A stretch of 64,000 nucleotides of DNA from Ideonella_A sakaiensis_A (GCF_048320135.1 NZ_CP182947.1:3348001-3412000); one strand, 5' to 3'. Counted from the stretch's first letter, positions 53,690 to 61,974 are shown. A program made the numbers and translations. The notes: generated from the sequence alone by a model not told the origin.

Positions 53690-53752
53690 TTGCGGGGTTG
53701 CGATAGATGGAACGGCCGGCGATTATTCGGTCCGCAGAATTAAACGTTAGGC
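53690..53752 (+). other. attI recombination site (core GTTAGGC at 53746-53752)
   Basis: The first cassette begins at a GTTAGGC core preceded by an AT-richer stretch, 150 bp from the intI start. The core is identical to that at the end of attC3, attC6 and attC7. The left limit is an estimate. Pc for the cassettes should lie here or in intI, but no clear promoter can be fixed by eye. Confidence 0.75.
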
Positions 53753-53767
53753 CTCACTTTTCGCGAT

Positions 53768-54244
53768 ATGTTGTCCACCACCGCCTGGAAGGCCACCGTT
53801 GGTCTAGTCGTCGGCTCGATCACGGCATCTGAGGATTACCGAGTCATTGCGGCGGATCCCACGTGTTCGAATACGTTTGTCGTTGAAGTCGCAGTCGTCG
53901 TTTTCTTCCTTGGCGCGATCTACTGTGTATGCGCATACGGGCTCCTCGGTCTTTCACTCCACGAGTCACTGCCCGCAAGAAGCTGGCGCCAAGCTGGTGC
54001 CACGTTTGCAACCTCCATTGCCTTTGGCGCCATCACCCTGTTCCTTGCGCCAGTTGCGTACTTCATAGGCCACGCGATAACGGACTCCAGCGCTAACAGC
54101 GGATTTGCCGTGGTTCTGCGTAGCCTTGCTGCGCATCCGAATATTGCCGGGGCCATACTCGGCTCATTCGTTTTCATGCTCTCTGCGCAGCTGTCGCAGG
54201 GCCTAGCTGGCCGTGTCTTCTGGCGTCACCGCAGTGAGGCCTAA
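53768..54244 (+). CDS. Cassette 1: multi-helix membrane protein of unknown function (copy 1)
   Basis: 158 aa with about three strong hydrophobic segments (about 38-64, 77-104, 125-148). No family recognised. It starts 22 nt after the recombination core, as cassette genes typically do, and its stop is inside attC1. The protein is identical to that of cassette 4 (55041-55517). As the first cassette it is the best placed for expression from Pc. Confidence 0.8.
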   Translation: MLSTTAWKATVGLVVGSITASEDYRVIAADPTCSNTFVVEVAVVVFFLGAIYCVCAYGLLGLSLHESLPARSWRQAGATFATSIAFGAITLFLAPVAYFIGHAITDSSANSGFAVVLRSLAAHPNIAGAILGSFVFMLSAQLSQGLAGRVFWRHRSEA

Positions 54245-54349
54245 CCCCTCGCTCAAGCGGAGCGCCAACGGCATGCCACCGCTGGCCTACATTTCATTCT
54301 GGGCCAGCGGTGTCCTGCCGCTGTCGCCCGCTTAGCTCGAACGTTGGGC
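54239..54349 (+). other. attC1 site
   Basis: GCCTAAC (54239-54245) to GTTGGGC (54343-54349), 111 bp. Inner boxes CTCAAGCGG and CGCTTAGCTCGA and a central stem (CCACCGCTGGCC / GGCCAGCGGTG) complete the palindrome. Confidence 0.92.
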
Positions 54350-54600
54350 CGCCGTCGAAAACCGCTGAGAATTTCGTCCAAACGCATGCTTGAGCATTTG
54401 TCACGGTCGGGAGCATCTGGAGGCTTCGGCGGTTCGCCAAGGCTGGGCGTGGCTCGCCAGATCGAGCGCTGCGGCAAAGCAGCTTTTTCTGTTCGCGGGC
54501 GGTCGCGAATTCACCACCATCACGCCGTCGTCGGCGCTCCGGCGGTCTCTGTCCGCGTTTGGCAGTGGCAGTTCGGCAGGGTCGCCGAGTTCGTTCACCA
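54344..54600 (+). ncRNA. Cassette 2 body: ORF-poor repeated element, copy A (candidate RNA)
   Basis: 257 nt from core to attC2, one of four related cassette bodies (also 54683, 55617, 55970). The first ~70 nt are almost invariant and include a hairpin ATGCT-TG-AGCAT at about 54384-54395. Short frames exist, but no reading frame survives in all four copies because copy B has a single-base deletion. A non-coding role is inference. Confidence 0.5.
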
Positions 54601-54688
54601 GCCCAACCCGTCATTCAACCGGACGCCGGCAAGGCTGCCTCGCTTCGGCGATGCGGGAGCGGGGCGCCGGTCAATTCAGACGTTGGGC
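54601..54688 (+). other. attC2 site
   Basis: GCCCAAC (54601-54607) to GTTGGGC (54682-54688), 88 bp, with GACGCCGGC and GCGCCGGTC arms. Nearly the same as attC3 and attC6. Confidence 0.9.
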
Positions 54689-54938
54689 CGCCGTCGAACA
54701 CCGCTGAGAATTTCGTCGAAACGCATGCTTGAGCATTTGTCACGGGCGGGAGCAGCTGGTGGCTTTGGCGGTCTACCGAGGCAGGGTGTTTCTCGCCAGT
54801 TCGAGCGCTCCGACGACGCTGCTTTCTCTGATCGCGGTCGGTCGCGAATTCACAACATCATGCCGTCGTCGCCGCTCCGGCGCTTTCTGCCCGCGTTTGG
54901 CATCGGCAGCTTGGCAAGGTGGCCGAGTTCATCCACCA
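54683..54938 (+). ncRNA. Cassette 3 body: ORF-poor repeated element, copy B (candidate RNA)
   Basis: 256 nt, one shorter than the other copies because of a single-base deletion in the GAATTCACAACATC segment (near 54857). The invariant 5' block and its ATGCTTGAGCAT hairpin are kept, while the third quarter differs. The single-base deletion breaks any frame shared with copies A, C and D. Confidence 0.5.
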
Positions 54939-55025
54939 GCCCAACCCGTCATTCAACCGGACGCCGGCAAGGTTGCCTCGCTCCGGCGATGTGGCGCGGG
55001 GCGCCGGTCAATTCAGACGTTAGGC
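54939..55025 (+). other. attC3 site
   Basis: GCCCAAC (54939-54945) to GTTAGGC (55019-55025), 87 bp; same class as attC2 and attC6. Confidence 0.9.
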
Positions 55026-55040
55026 CTCACTTTTCGCGAT

Positions 55041-55517
55041 ATGTTGTCCACCACCGCCTGGAAGGCCACCGTTGGTCTAGTCGTCGGCTCGATCACGGCA
55101 TCTGAGGATTACCGAGTCATTGCGGCGGATCCCACGTGTTCGAATACGTTTGTCGTTGAAGTCGCAGTCGTCGTTTTCTTCCTTGGCGCGATCTACTGTG
55201 TATGCGCATACGGGCTCCTCGGTCTTTCACTCCACGAGTCACTGCCCGCAAGAAGCTGGCGCCAAGCTGGTGCCACGTTTGCAACCTCCATTGCCTTTGG
55301 CGCCATCACCCTGTTCCTTGCGCCAGTTGCGTACTTCATAGGCCACGCGATAACGGACTCCAGCGCTAACAGCGGATTTGCCGTGGTTCTGCGTAGCCTT
55401 GCTGCGCATCCGAATATTGCCGGGGCCATACTCGGCTCATTCGTTTTCATGCTCTCTGCGCAGCTGTCGCAGGGCCTAGCTGGCCGTGTCTTCTGGCGTC
55501 ACCGCAGTGAGGCCTAA
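55041..55517 (+). CDS. Cassette 4: membrane protein, exact duplicate of cassette 1
   Basis: 158 aa identical to the protein at 53768-54244. The DNA match extends from the recombination core through the whole attC and a few bases into the next cassette (about 53744-54371 against 55017-55644), offset 1273 bp. This is what integrase-mediated duplication, or reinsertion of the same circular cassette, would leave. Confidence 0.8.
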   Translation: MLSTTAWKATVGLVVGSITASEDYRVIAADPTCSNTFVVEVAVVVFFLGAIYCVCAYGLLGLSLHESLPARSWRQAGATFATSIAFGAITLFLAPVAYFIGHAITDSSANSGFAVVLRSLAAHPNIAGAILGSFVFMLSAQLSQGLAGRVFWRHRSEA

Positions 55518-55622
55518 CCCCTCGCTCAAGCGGAGCGCCAACGGCATGCCACCGCTGGCCTACATTTCATTCTGGGCCAGCGGTGTCCTGCCGCTGTCGC
55601 CCGCTTAGCTCGAACGTTGGGC
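55512..55622 (+). other. attC4 site
   Basis: GCCTAAC (55512-55518) to GTTGGGC (55616-55622), 111 bp, identical to attC1. Confidence 0.92.
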
Positions 55623-55873
55623 CGCCGTCGAAAACCGCTGAGAAATTCGTTCAAACGCATGCTTGAGCATTTGTCACGGTCGGGAGCAACTGGTGGCTTC
55701 GGCGGTTCGCCGAGGCTGCATGCAGCTCACCAGGCCGTGCGCTGCGGCGACGCTGCTTTCTTTGTGCGCGGTCGGCCTCGAATTCGCCACCATCACGCGA
55801 TCGTCGGTGCTCCGGCGCCTTCAGTATTCGCTTGGCAGCGTGGGATGCCGGCGTCCGTCCAGTTTCTCCGCGT
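55617..55873 (+). ncRNA. Cassette 5 body: ORF-poor repeated element, copy C (candidate RNA)
   Basis: 257 nt. Shares the invariant 5' block and the central GAATTC region with copies A, B and D, but diverges over the last ~60 nt and is joined to a different attC class (attC5). The ATGCT-TG-AGCAT hairpin is kept. Confidence 0.5.
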
Positions 55874-55975
55874 GCCCAACACTTCGGTCAAGCGGACAGC
55901 CAACTGCGGGCTTCGCACAATCACTCCGGCCAATTCGGCGGCGCCGTTGGCCGCCGCTTACCTCAAACGTTGGGC
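55874..55975 (+). other. attC5 site
   Basis: GCCCAAC (55874-55880) to GTTGGGC (55969-55975), 102 bp, with GTCAAGCGG and CCGCTTACCTCA inner boxes. Unlike attC2, 3 and 6, although its cassette body is related to theirs. Confidence 0.9.
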
Positions 55976-56226
55976 CGCCGTCGAAAGCCGCTGAGAATTT
56001 CGTCCAAACGCATGTCTGCGCATTTGTCACGGTCTGGATCAACTGGCAGCTTCGGCGGTTCGCCGCGGCTGGGTGTGGTGCGCCTGGTCGATGGCTGCGG
56101 CAAAGCCGCTTCCTCTGCTTGCCGGCGGTCGCGAATTCACAACCATCACGCCGTCGTCGGTGCTCCGGCGCTGTCTGTTCCCGTTTGGCATCGGCGGTTC
56201 GGCAAGGTCGCCGAGTTCGTCCACCA
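55970..56226 (+). ncRNA. Cassette 6 body: ORF-poor repeated element, copy D (candidate RNA)
   Basis: 257 nt. In the 5' hairpin ATGCTTGAGCAT is replaced by ATGTCTGCGCAT, which keeps the three outer pairs and turns a C-G pair into U-G. Otherwise closest to copy A. Followed by attC6. Confidence 0.5.
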
Positions 56227-56313
56227 GCCCAACCCGTCATTCAACCGGACGCCGGCAAGGCTGCCTCGCTTCGGCGATGCGGAGCGGGGCGCCGGTCAAT
56301 TCAGACGTTAGGC
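56227..56313 (+). other. attC6 site
   Basis: GCCCAAC (56227-56233) to GTTAGGC (56307-56313), 87 bp; same class as attC2 and attC3. Confidence 0.9.
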
Positions 56314-56340
56314 GTCACAAATGCTCCGCTCCCACCGCCG

Positions 56341-56754
56341 ATGAAGCAAATCGCCCTCTGCCTCAATTTCCTAGCAATGTTCGGCGCAACTTGGATGCTC
56401 TGCATGCGAGCCTCTGACTGGCGGACAGATCGATGGGAAAAGACTTCGCGCTGGATGCCTTTGGTCTTCGGAGCAATGGCCTGGCTGGTAGCCTTGATGT
56501 GGCTTGGCGAAAACCTCTACCCTGGCAATGCAAAGAAGTCTGATGAGATGATCATCGCGTTTGTCGTCGGCCTACCCGCCGGAATCATCGCCTACGCACT
56601 GATCGCTTGGCTAAGTCCTGGCACCGCTGGAGCGAATCGCCTCGCAGCCAATGATCCAGTGGTCATACCTGAAGGCGGACCAAAGACCAAGTCTGAGTGG
56701 CTCTTGCTTGATGTCCGTGCGATTCCAACTTTGCTTCGGTGGCGCAAGAAGTAG
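56341..56754 (+). CDS. Cassette 7: membrane protein of unknown function
   Basis: 137 aa with three hydrophobic helices (about 3-22, 38-60, 72-97) and a soluble C-terminal tail ending LLRWRKK. No family recognised. ATG 56341 is the first in the cassette that gives a membrane topology and lies 34 nt after the core. A much longer open frame from 55663 crosses the previous cassettes and is fortuitous. Confidence 0.7.
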   Translation: MKQIALCLNFLAMFGATWMLCMRASDWRTDRWEKTSRWMPLVFGAMAWLVALMWLGENLYPGNAKKSDEMIIAFVVGLPAGIIAYALIAWLSPGTAGANRLAANDPVVIPEGGPKTKSEWLLLDVRAIPTLLRWRKK

Positions 56755-56796
56755 TGCTTTATGCGAATCAAGTCGCGCGCACGTGCCGAAAGTGAC

Positions 56797-56916
56797 GCCT
56801 AACCCTTCGCTCAAGCGGAGCGCCAACGGCAGGCCACTGGGCCGCGGCGCACTACATTTTCCGCAGCCCGGGCCCGGCGTCCCGCCGTTGTCGCCCGCTT
56901 AGCTCGAACGTTAGGC
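56797..56916 (+). other. attC7 site
   Basis: GCCTAAC (56797-56803) to GTTAGGC (56910-56916), 120 bp, with the same inner boxes as attC1/4 (CTCAAGCGG, CGCTTAGCTCGA) but a different central stem. Confidence 0.92.
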
Positions 56917-56923
56917 ATCTTGA

Positions 56924-57847
56924 ATGCAACGCTTCGTTGTGACCTCGAACGTTATAGGAGCGCCCGAAGCGCTCGAGATATCAATGGAGTCCTTCGAGGT
57001 GGCAAAAAAGGACTGGAAGGAGCTATTGAGCGTTCTTCTGATTGAGGAGCGGTTCGACTCACTCGTAACGAACTTCCTCAGGTTTGAAGAGTTGCTCGTA
57101 GCGAGACTTCTTCAGTTTGAACGAGTCGGGTACATCGACGGGAATCACCAAATGTTGGTGAGGCGTGACTTGAATCGAGTATTGAATAATGTACTAAGTA
57201 CGGCGCGGGGTTATATAGACCAGTTGCCACAGGTAGCCAACCAAGTATTTGGAGCAGACGATCCGCGGGCTATACGCTCTATCGAAATTTTAAGGGAGCA
57301 GTACGACAGCCACGTGGGATACAGAGTATTAGAGGCGATCCGGAATCATGCTCAACATTCTGGGTTTCCGATTCATTCGGTTTCATACTCCACGCACATG
57401 ATCGGAAAGTTTCCGGAGTTGATAGATACAAAGTGCCTCAGACCAATAACTCGTCCGGAACTGCTTGCGGAAAATGCAAAGTTCAAGTCGTCAATACTTC
57501 AAGAGTTGAAATCATTGGGTCGAGAGGTGGATCTTAATCCGCTCCTTCGCCAGTACGTTGCGGGAATTTCACGCGCTCACTATTACGTTCGCTCAGAGGC
57601 GAAAGCTCATGCGATTGAACGCGGGGCGGCCCTTGACAGCTTGGCCTTGACGTATATCTCGAGCTCAGCCACGAAGCGTGAAATCTTGGGTGTCTATGCG
57701 GTTGCGCTGAACGGGAATGACTGGCGTGAGCAGATTCCATTGCGGACCGGTACCGCCGCCTACTACGACTACTTGTGTACCCTGAACGACCAGATGGACT
57801 TCGCAGATAGGGATTTTCTTATCGGCTCTGTGCGCGAAGATGCCTAA
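56924..57847 (+). CDS. Cassette 8: HEPN-like protein of unknown function
   Basis: 307 aa, largely helical, soluble. YRVLEAIRNHAQHSGFPIH (about 133-151) contains Arg140-Asn-His-Ala-Gln-His145, fitting the Rx4-6H signature of HEPN RNases and their partners. HEPN proteins often act in toxin-antitoxin or phage-abortive systems. The gene is markedly AT-richer than the rest of the window and uses AT-ending codons, suggesting a different origin. It starts 14 nt after the core; the stop is in attC8. No antitoxin partner in the cassette. The HEPN assignment rests on a short motif only. Confidence 0.65.
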   Translation: MQRFVVTSNVIGAPEALEISMESFEVAKKDWKELLSVLLIEERFDSLVTNFLRFEELLVARLLQFERVGYIDGNHQMLVRRDLNRVLNNVLSTARGYIDQLPQVANQVFGADDPRAIRSIEILREQYDSHVGYRVLEAIRNHAQHSGFPIHSVSYSTHMIGKFPELIDTKCLRPITRPELLAENAKFKSSILQELKSLGREVDLNPLLRQYVAGISRAHYYVRSEAKAHAIERGAALDSLALTYISSSATKREILGVYAVALNGNDWREQIPLRTGTAAYYDYLCTLNDQMDFADRDFLIGSVREDA

Positions 57848-57955
57848 CCAATCGTTCAACCGGAAGCAGTGGGGCCTGCCGCCGTTTGGGCCTCCATTTC
57901 ATTCTGGCCCAAATGCCGCCATACCCCACTGCTCCGGTTAACTCGGACGTTAGGT
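57842..57955 (+). other. attC8 site
   Basis: GCCTAAC (57842-57848) to GTTAGGT (57949-57955), 114 bp. Long stem arms GGAAGCAGTGGGG and CCCCACTGCTCC are visible. Confidence 0.92.
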
Positions 57956-57963
57956 TGCGCTTG

Positions 57964-58143
57964 ATGCTTCACCTGTCCTCGAACCGTGTTTGGCTGATGG
58001 TCGGGCTCGCACTTAGCGTTGGCGGCTTTTATTTCCTTGGCTTGGCTGGTTCGTTCGTTGGCAAGTACTTCTTCCTTCCGCAAACTCCATACAGCGGTGA
58101 GTACATCCAAGGAGCCGTCCTCTCAGCGTTCATGTCGCTTTGA
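57964..58143 (+). pseudogene. Cassette 9: membrane protein gene truncated by an IS
   Basis: 59 codons of a membrane protein (hydrophobic 10-33, VWLMVGLALSVGGFYFLGLAG) run into the IS3 left end at 58141, whose first codon TGA stops it. The remainder is not found on the far side of the insertion; only an attC half is there. Probably inactive. Confidence 0.65.
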
Positions 58144-58190
58144 ACCGCCCCGGGTTTTGAGGAGGCTCTTTTCTCTGAGAGGATTGAGCC

Positions 58191-58386
58191 ATGAGCAAGA
58201 AGTCGAACAAGTTTTCACCCGAGGTGCGCGATCGCGCGGTGCGCTTGGTGCAGGAGCACCGAGGGGAGTACCCGTCGCTGTGGGCAGCCGTCGAGTCCAT
58301 CGCGCCGAAGATCGGCTGCGTGCCGCAGACGCTGCATGAATGGGTCAAGCGCGACCAGATCGATTCCGGCATTCGCGAGGGGGTGA
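58191..58386 (+). pseudogene. IS3 orfA, 5' part (helix-turn-helix)
   Basis: Encodes MSKKSNKFSPEVRDRAVRLV... and QTLHEWVKRDQIDSGIREG, the usual IS3 OrfA helix-turn-helix, before the IS21 target duplication. Joined to 61027-61157 it would give an intact 108-codon orfA (196 + 131 nt = 327 nt). Confidence 0.88.
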
Positions 58387-58507
58387 TGGTTGGCGACAAT
58401 GATCTTGGCCGGCTGACGACAACTATCTTGGCCGGTTGAGGCCGAAGCCGGCAGGTCCGGGACGCGGGGCTTACCGTGGGGTCATCGAACACGTCGAGAC
58501 CCCGGAA

Positions 58508-60001
58508 ATGCCCGGCAAGAGAATCACGGACCACCAAGTGCTCAAGTACAAACAACATCGCAACAAACTCCCGCAGGTGGCGGCCGCCGCCAAGGCGGGA
58601 ATCAGCGAACGCAGTGCGCGACGCATCGAAGATGCCGGTCAACTGCCTTCGCAACGGCCAGCCAGGAGCTGGCGGACCCGATCGGATCCACTGGCCGAGG
58701 TGTGGGAGGCTGAAGTCGTCCCGCTGCTGCGGGCGGACGCGCAACTCAACGCCGTGACGCTGCTGGAGGAACTGCAGCGCCGGCATCCTGGCCAGTACGG
58801 AGGTGCCGTGCTTCGTACGCTGCAGCGCCGCGTCCGCCAGTGGCGCGCCGTGCATGGCGCCGAACGCGACGTTTACTTCGCCCAGGAGCATCCGCCAGGC
58901 AGACTGGGACTGTCCGACTTCACCGTCGCCGACGACCTGCAGGTGAAGATCGACGGGGTCGCTTTCGATCACCGGCTGTACCAGTTCGCGCTCGCGCATT
59001 CGGGATGGCGGCACGCCGTCGTTCTCACTGAAGGCGAGAGCTTCGCCGCGTTGTCCGGCGGACTACAGGCCGCGCTGTGGCGGCTGGGCGGGGTGCCGGA
59101 GGAGCATCGCACCGACAGCCTGTCGGCGGCGTTCAACAACCTGGCCGAGGCGCAGGAGCTGACCCGCCGGTACGAGGGTCTGTGCCAGCACTACGGCATG
59201 CGCGCGAGCCGCTGCAATCCGAGCCAGTCGCATGAGAACGGCTCCATCGAGTCGCGACACGATTCGCTCAAGACCGCGCTCGACCAGGCGTTGCGGTTGC
59301 GCGGTACCCGTCGCTTCGACGAGCGCGCCGACTACGAGGCCTTCGTCGAGACCATCGTGCAGCGATTCAATGCCCGCGCCGTCACCCGGCTGGCCGTCGA
59401 GCGGACCATGCTACGGCCGCTGCCGGCGCGCCGCACGGCTGAGTACGAGGAGTTCCCGGCGCGGGTCAGCAAATACGCCATCTTCACCGTCAAGGGCGTG
59501 CAGTACAGCGCGCCAAGCCAACTGATCGGACACCGCCTGACGGTTCGCCAGTATGCGCAGCACATCGAGTGCTGGCTGGGCGGCCAATGCGTGCTCGAGC
59601 GCAGCCGCGCGACCCACCGCGACGGCCAGCGGCACCCGCGCAACATCGACTATAGGCACCTGGTGGCCGCGCTCAGGCGCAAGCCCGGCGCCTTCGCCCG
59701 CTGGGTGCTGCGCGATGCGGTATTCCCCCGCGACATCTACCGCCGCACCTGGGAACGCCTGTCAGCAGCACTTGCAGAGCGCGAAGCCTGCAAGACGATC
59801 GTGGGCCTGCTCTCGTTGGCCGCCGACGGCCATGAGGCACAACTCGCCGAGGAACTTGAGCAGCTGATCGAGCTCGACCAATTGCCCGATCTGAATGCGC
59901 TGAGCGCGCTACTGAAACCGCCCATCGTCGAATTGCCGGCGGTGTCGGTGCAGTTGCCGCCGCTGCAGGACTACGACGTACTGATCGAGGTGTCGCCATG
60001 A
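58508..60001 (+). CDS. istA: IS21-family transposase IstA
   Basis: 497 aa. Helix-turn-helix near the start (VAAAAKAGISERSARRIE), then an RNase H-type DDE core: Asp in LGLSDFTV (about 137), Asp in EEHRTDSLSAAF, Glu in SHENGSIESRHDSLK. ATG 58508 (MPGKRITDHQVLKYK) is the IstA start; an open frame 24 codons longer begins at a TTG in the inner end repeat. The stop overlaps istB by 4 nt. Confidence 0.95.
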   Translation: MPGKRITDHQVLKYKQHRNKLPQVAAAAKAGISERSARRIEDAGQLPSQRPARSWRTRSDPLAEVWEAEVVPLLRADAQLNAVTLLEELQRRHPGQYGGAVLRTLQRRVRQWRAVHGAERDVYFAQEHPPGRLGLSDFTVADDLQVKIDGVAFDHRLYQFALAHSGWRHAVVLTEGESFAALSGGLQAALWRLGGVPEEHRTDSLSAAFNNLAEAQELTRRYEGLCQHYGMRASRCNPSQSHENGSIESRHDSLKTALDQALRLRGTRRFDERADYEAFVETIVQRFNARAVTRLAVERTMLRPLPARRTAEYEEFPARVSKYAIFTVKGVQYSAPSQLIGHRLTVRQYAQHIECWLGGQCVLERSRATHRDGQRHPRNIDYRHLVAALRRKPGAFARWVLRDAVFPRDIYRRTWERLSAALAEREACKTIVGLLSLAADGHEAQLAEELEQLIELDQLPDLNALSALLKPPIVELPAVSVQLPPLQDYDVLIEVSP

Positions 60002-60816
60002 GTGCGACGACGCTGCCATCCGGGCGCCTGGCGCTGATGCTCACCGAACTGCGACTGCCCACGATCAAGCGACTGGCCGACGACCTGTGCGCGCAGTCCG
60101 ACCGTGAGGGCTGGCCCGGACATCGGCTGCTGGAAGCGCTGATGGAGCATGAGATCGCCGAGCGCGAGTTCCGCCGCATCGACCGCCACCGCGCCGAATC
60201 CTGCCTGACGCCGGACAAGCGATTGTCGAGCTTCGACTTCGCGGCGGTACCGAGCGTCTCCAAGGCTCAGGTGATGGCGTTGGCCGAAGGTCATGAGTGG
60301 ATCGACCGCGGCGCCAATGTGCTGCTGTTCGGCCCGCCGGGCGTCGGCAAGAGCCATCTGGTGAGCGGGCTCGGTCACGCACTCGTCGATGCCGGGCGCC
60401 GGGTGCTGTTCACCCGGTGCAGTGACCTTGTACAGCGCCTGCAGGCGGCCCGGCGCGACCTGCGGCTGCCGCAGGAACTGGCCAGGCTCGACCGCTTCGA
60501 CCTGCTGATCCTGGACGATCTGAGCTACGTTCGTCGCGATCAGGCCGAGACCTCGGTGCTGTTCGAGTTGATCGCCGAGCGATACGAACGCAAGAGCCTT
60601 GCGATCACCGCCAACACGCCGTTCTCGCAGTGGAGCGACGTGTTCGTCGACCCGGCGATGACCCTGGCCGCAGTCGACCGGCTCGTGCATCACTCGACGA
60701 TCTTGGAAATGAATGTGGAGAGCTATCGCCGACGGGCGGCGCACGCGGCACAGCCCAGCGGGAGAAGGACCAACGCGAGACCGACGACAACTACAGCGAC
60801 CGACCACGCAACCTGA
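59998..60816 (+). CDS. istB: IS21-family helper ATPase IstB
   Basis: 272 aa. AAA+ ATPase with Walker A LLFGPPGVGKSHL and Walker B LLILDDLSYV, DnaC-like. It assists IstA in target selection. The C-terminal ~20 residues are Thr/Arg-rich. ATGA overlap with istA. Between its stop and the inner end repeat (60817-60971) there is no gene. Confidence 0.95.
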   Translation: MSATTLPSGRLALMLTELRLPTIKRLADDLCAQSDREGWPGHRLLEALMEHEIAEREFRRIDRHRAESCLTPDKRLSSFDFAAVPSVSKAQVMALAEGHEWIDRGANVLLFGPPGVGKSHLVSGLGHALVDAGRRVLFTRCSDLVQRLQAARRDLRLPQELARLDRFDLLILDDLSYVRRDQAETSVLFELIAERYERKSLAITANTPFSQWSDVFVDPAMTLAAVDRLVHHSTILEMNVESYRRRAAHAAQPSGRRTNARPTTTTATDHAT

Positions 60817-61026
60817 GCGCGGGGAAGCCGCGGTGGACAAGTCACCTGCCCACAGGACAAGCCTGTGGACAGCCCCTGCGGGGTCCGTGACTTGCCCACC
60901 GCTCGACGACGAAGGAGATCAACAAAACCAAAACCAAGGCACCGATCAACGACAACTACGCCCACGTTCCACCGGCCAAGATAGTTGTCGTCGAGCGGTC
61001 AGGATAGTTGACGCCGGCCAGGGTGA

Positions 61027-61157
61027 CGTCAACCGAACGCGAGCGGATGACGGCGCTCGAGCGGGAGAACAAGGAACTGCGCAAGGCCAATGAGATATTG
61101 AAGCTGGCCAGCGCGTTTTTCGCCCAGGCGGAGCTCGACCGCCGACTGAAGTCGTGA
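61027..61157 (+). pseudogene. IS3 orfA, 3' part
   Basis: Continues orfA in frame after the duplicated GGGTGA: TSTERERMTALERENKELRK, NEILKLASAFFAQAELDRRL, stop at 61155. The leucine-zipper-like coiled coil is here. Separated from its 5' part by the IS21 element. Confidence 0.88.
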
Positions 61158-61974
61158 AGAGATTCGTCGACGAGCATCGACAGACCTTCGGGGTCGAGTC
61201 GATCTGCAAAGTGCTGCAGATCGCCCCGTCTGGCTACTGGCGCCACGCTGCTCATCAACGCAATCCACATCTGCGCTGTGCCCGTGCCAAGCGGGACGAG
61301 GCCCTTGTGCCGCAAATCGAGCGTGTTTGGCAGGCCAACATGCGCGTCTACGGCGCTGACAAGGTGTGGAAGCAGATGAACCGCGAAGGGCTGAGGATCG
61401 CCCGTTGTACGACAGAGCGCCTGATGCGACGCCTGGGTGTTCAGGGCGTGCGCCGAGGCAAGGTGATCCGCACCACGATCAGCGACACGAAGGCGCCGTG
61501 CCCGCTGGACCGGGTCAATCGACAGTTTCGGGCCGACACGCCGAATCAGCTCTGGGTGTCCGATTTCACGTACGTCTCCACCTGGCAGGGCTGGCTGTAC
61601 GTGGCCTTCGTGATCGATGTTTACGCCCGACGCATCGTAGGCTGGCGCGTCAGCACTCGGACCGCGGGTCGCAATACGTGTCGATTCGGTACACCGAGCG
61701 CTTGGCCGAAGCTGGCATCGAGCCGTCGGTGGGCAGCAAGGGCGACAGCTATGACAACGCACTGGCCGAGACAGTCAACGGGCTGTACAAGGCAGAGGTG
61801 ATCCATCGCAGATCCTGGCCAACCCGCGAATCGGTCGAACTGGCAACGCTGGAATGGGTGTCGTGGTTCAACCATCACCGGTTGCTCGGACCGATCGGCT
61901 ACATCCCGCCGGCTGAGGCCGAGGCAAACTACTATCGCCAACTCGCCGGTCAGGCCGCTACGGAGGATGCCTGA
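61154..61974 (+). pseudogene. IS3 orfB transposase with internal deletion
   Basis: The first ~170 codons read QTFGVESICKVLQIAP ... LWVSDFTYVSTWQGW (first catalytic Asp) ... VIDVYARRIVGWRVS. Then the frame is lost; the +1/-1 frame continues with HSDRGSQYVSIRYTERL (second Asp) and DNALAETVNGLYKAE (Glu) to 61974. About 30 codons normally between GWRVS and HSDRG are absent, so the deletion also shifts frame. Inactive. Confidence 0.9.

Larger units (their letters stand above)
58387..61020 (+). mobile_element. IS21-family insertion sequence
   Basis: 2634 bp, TGG...CCA ends with imperfect outer terminal repeats. An inner 21-bp repeat is perfect: 58415-58435 and, inverted, 60972-60992; it contains GACAACTATCTTGGCC. 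Such multiple end repeats are typical of IS21. GGGTGA is duplicated at both edges (58381-58386 and 61021-61026), so it inserted as a unit and has not moved out since. Both istA and istB are open. Confidence 0.92.

Noticed and set aside
53598..53745. LexA control of intI
   Set aside because: No CTGT-N8-ACAG or close variant is present, unlike many mobile and Vibrio integrons.
54344..55105. A 253-codon open frame crossing cassettes 2 and 3
   Set aside because: It runs through attC2, is not kept in the other copies and has Arg/Ser-rich composition typical of a fortuitous frame.
55663..56340. A long upstream extension of the cassette 7 protein
   Set aside because: It spans cassettes 5 and 6 and attC5/attC6; only the part from ATG 56341 has a plausible membrane topology.
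53746..57955. CRISPR-like array suggested by regularly spaced repeats
   Set aside because: The repeats are 87-120 bp imperfect palindromes with GTTRRRY cores and carry genes between them, which is attC architecture; no cas genes occur.
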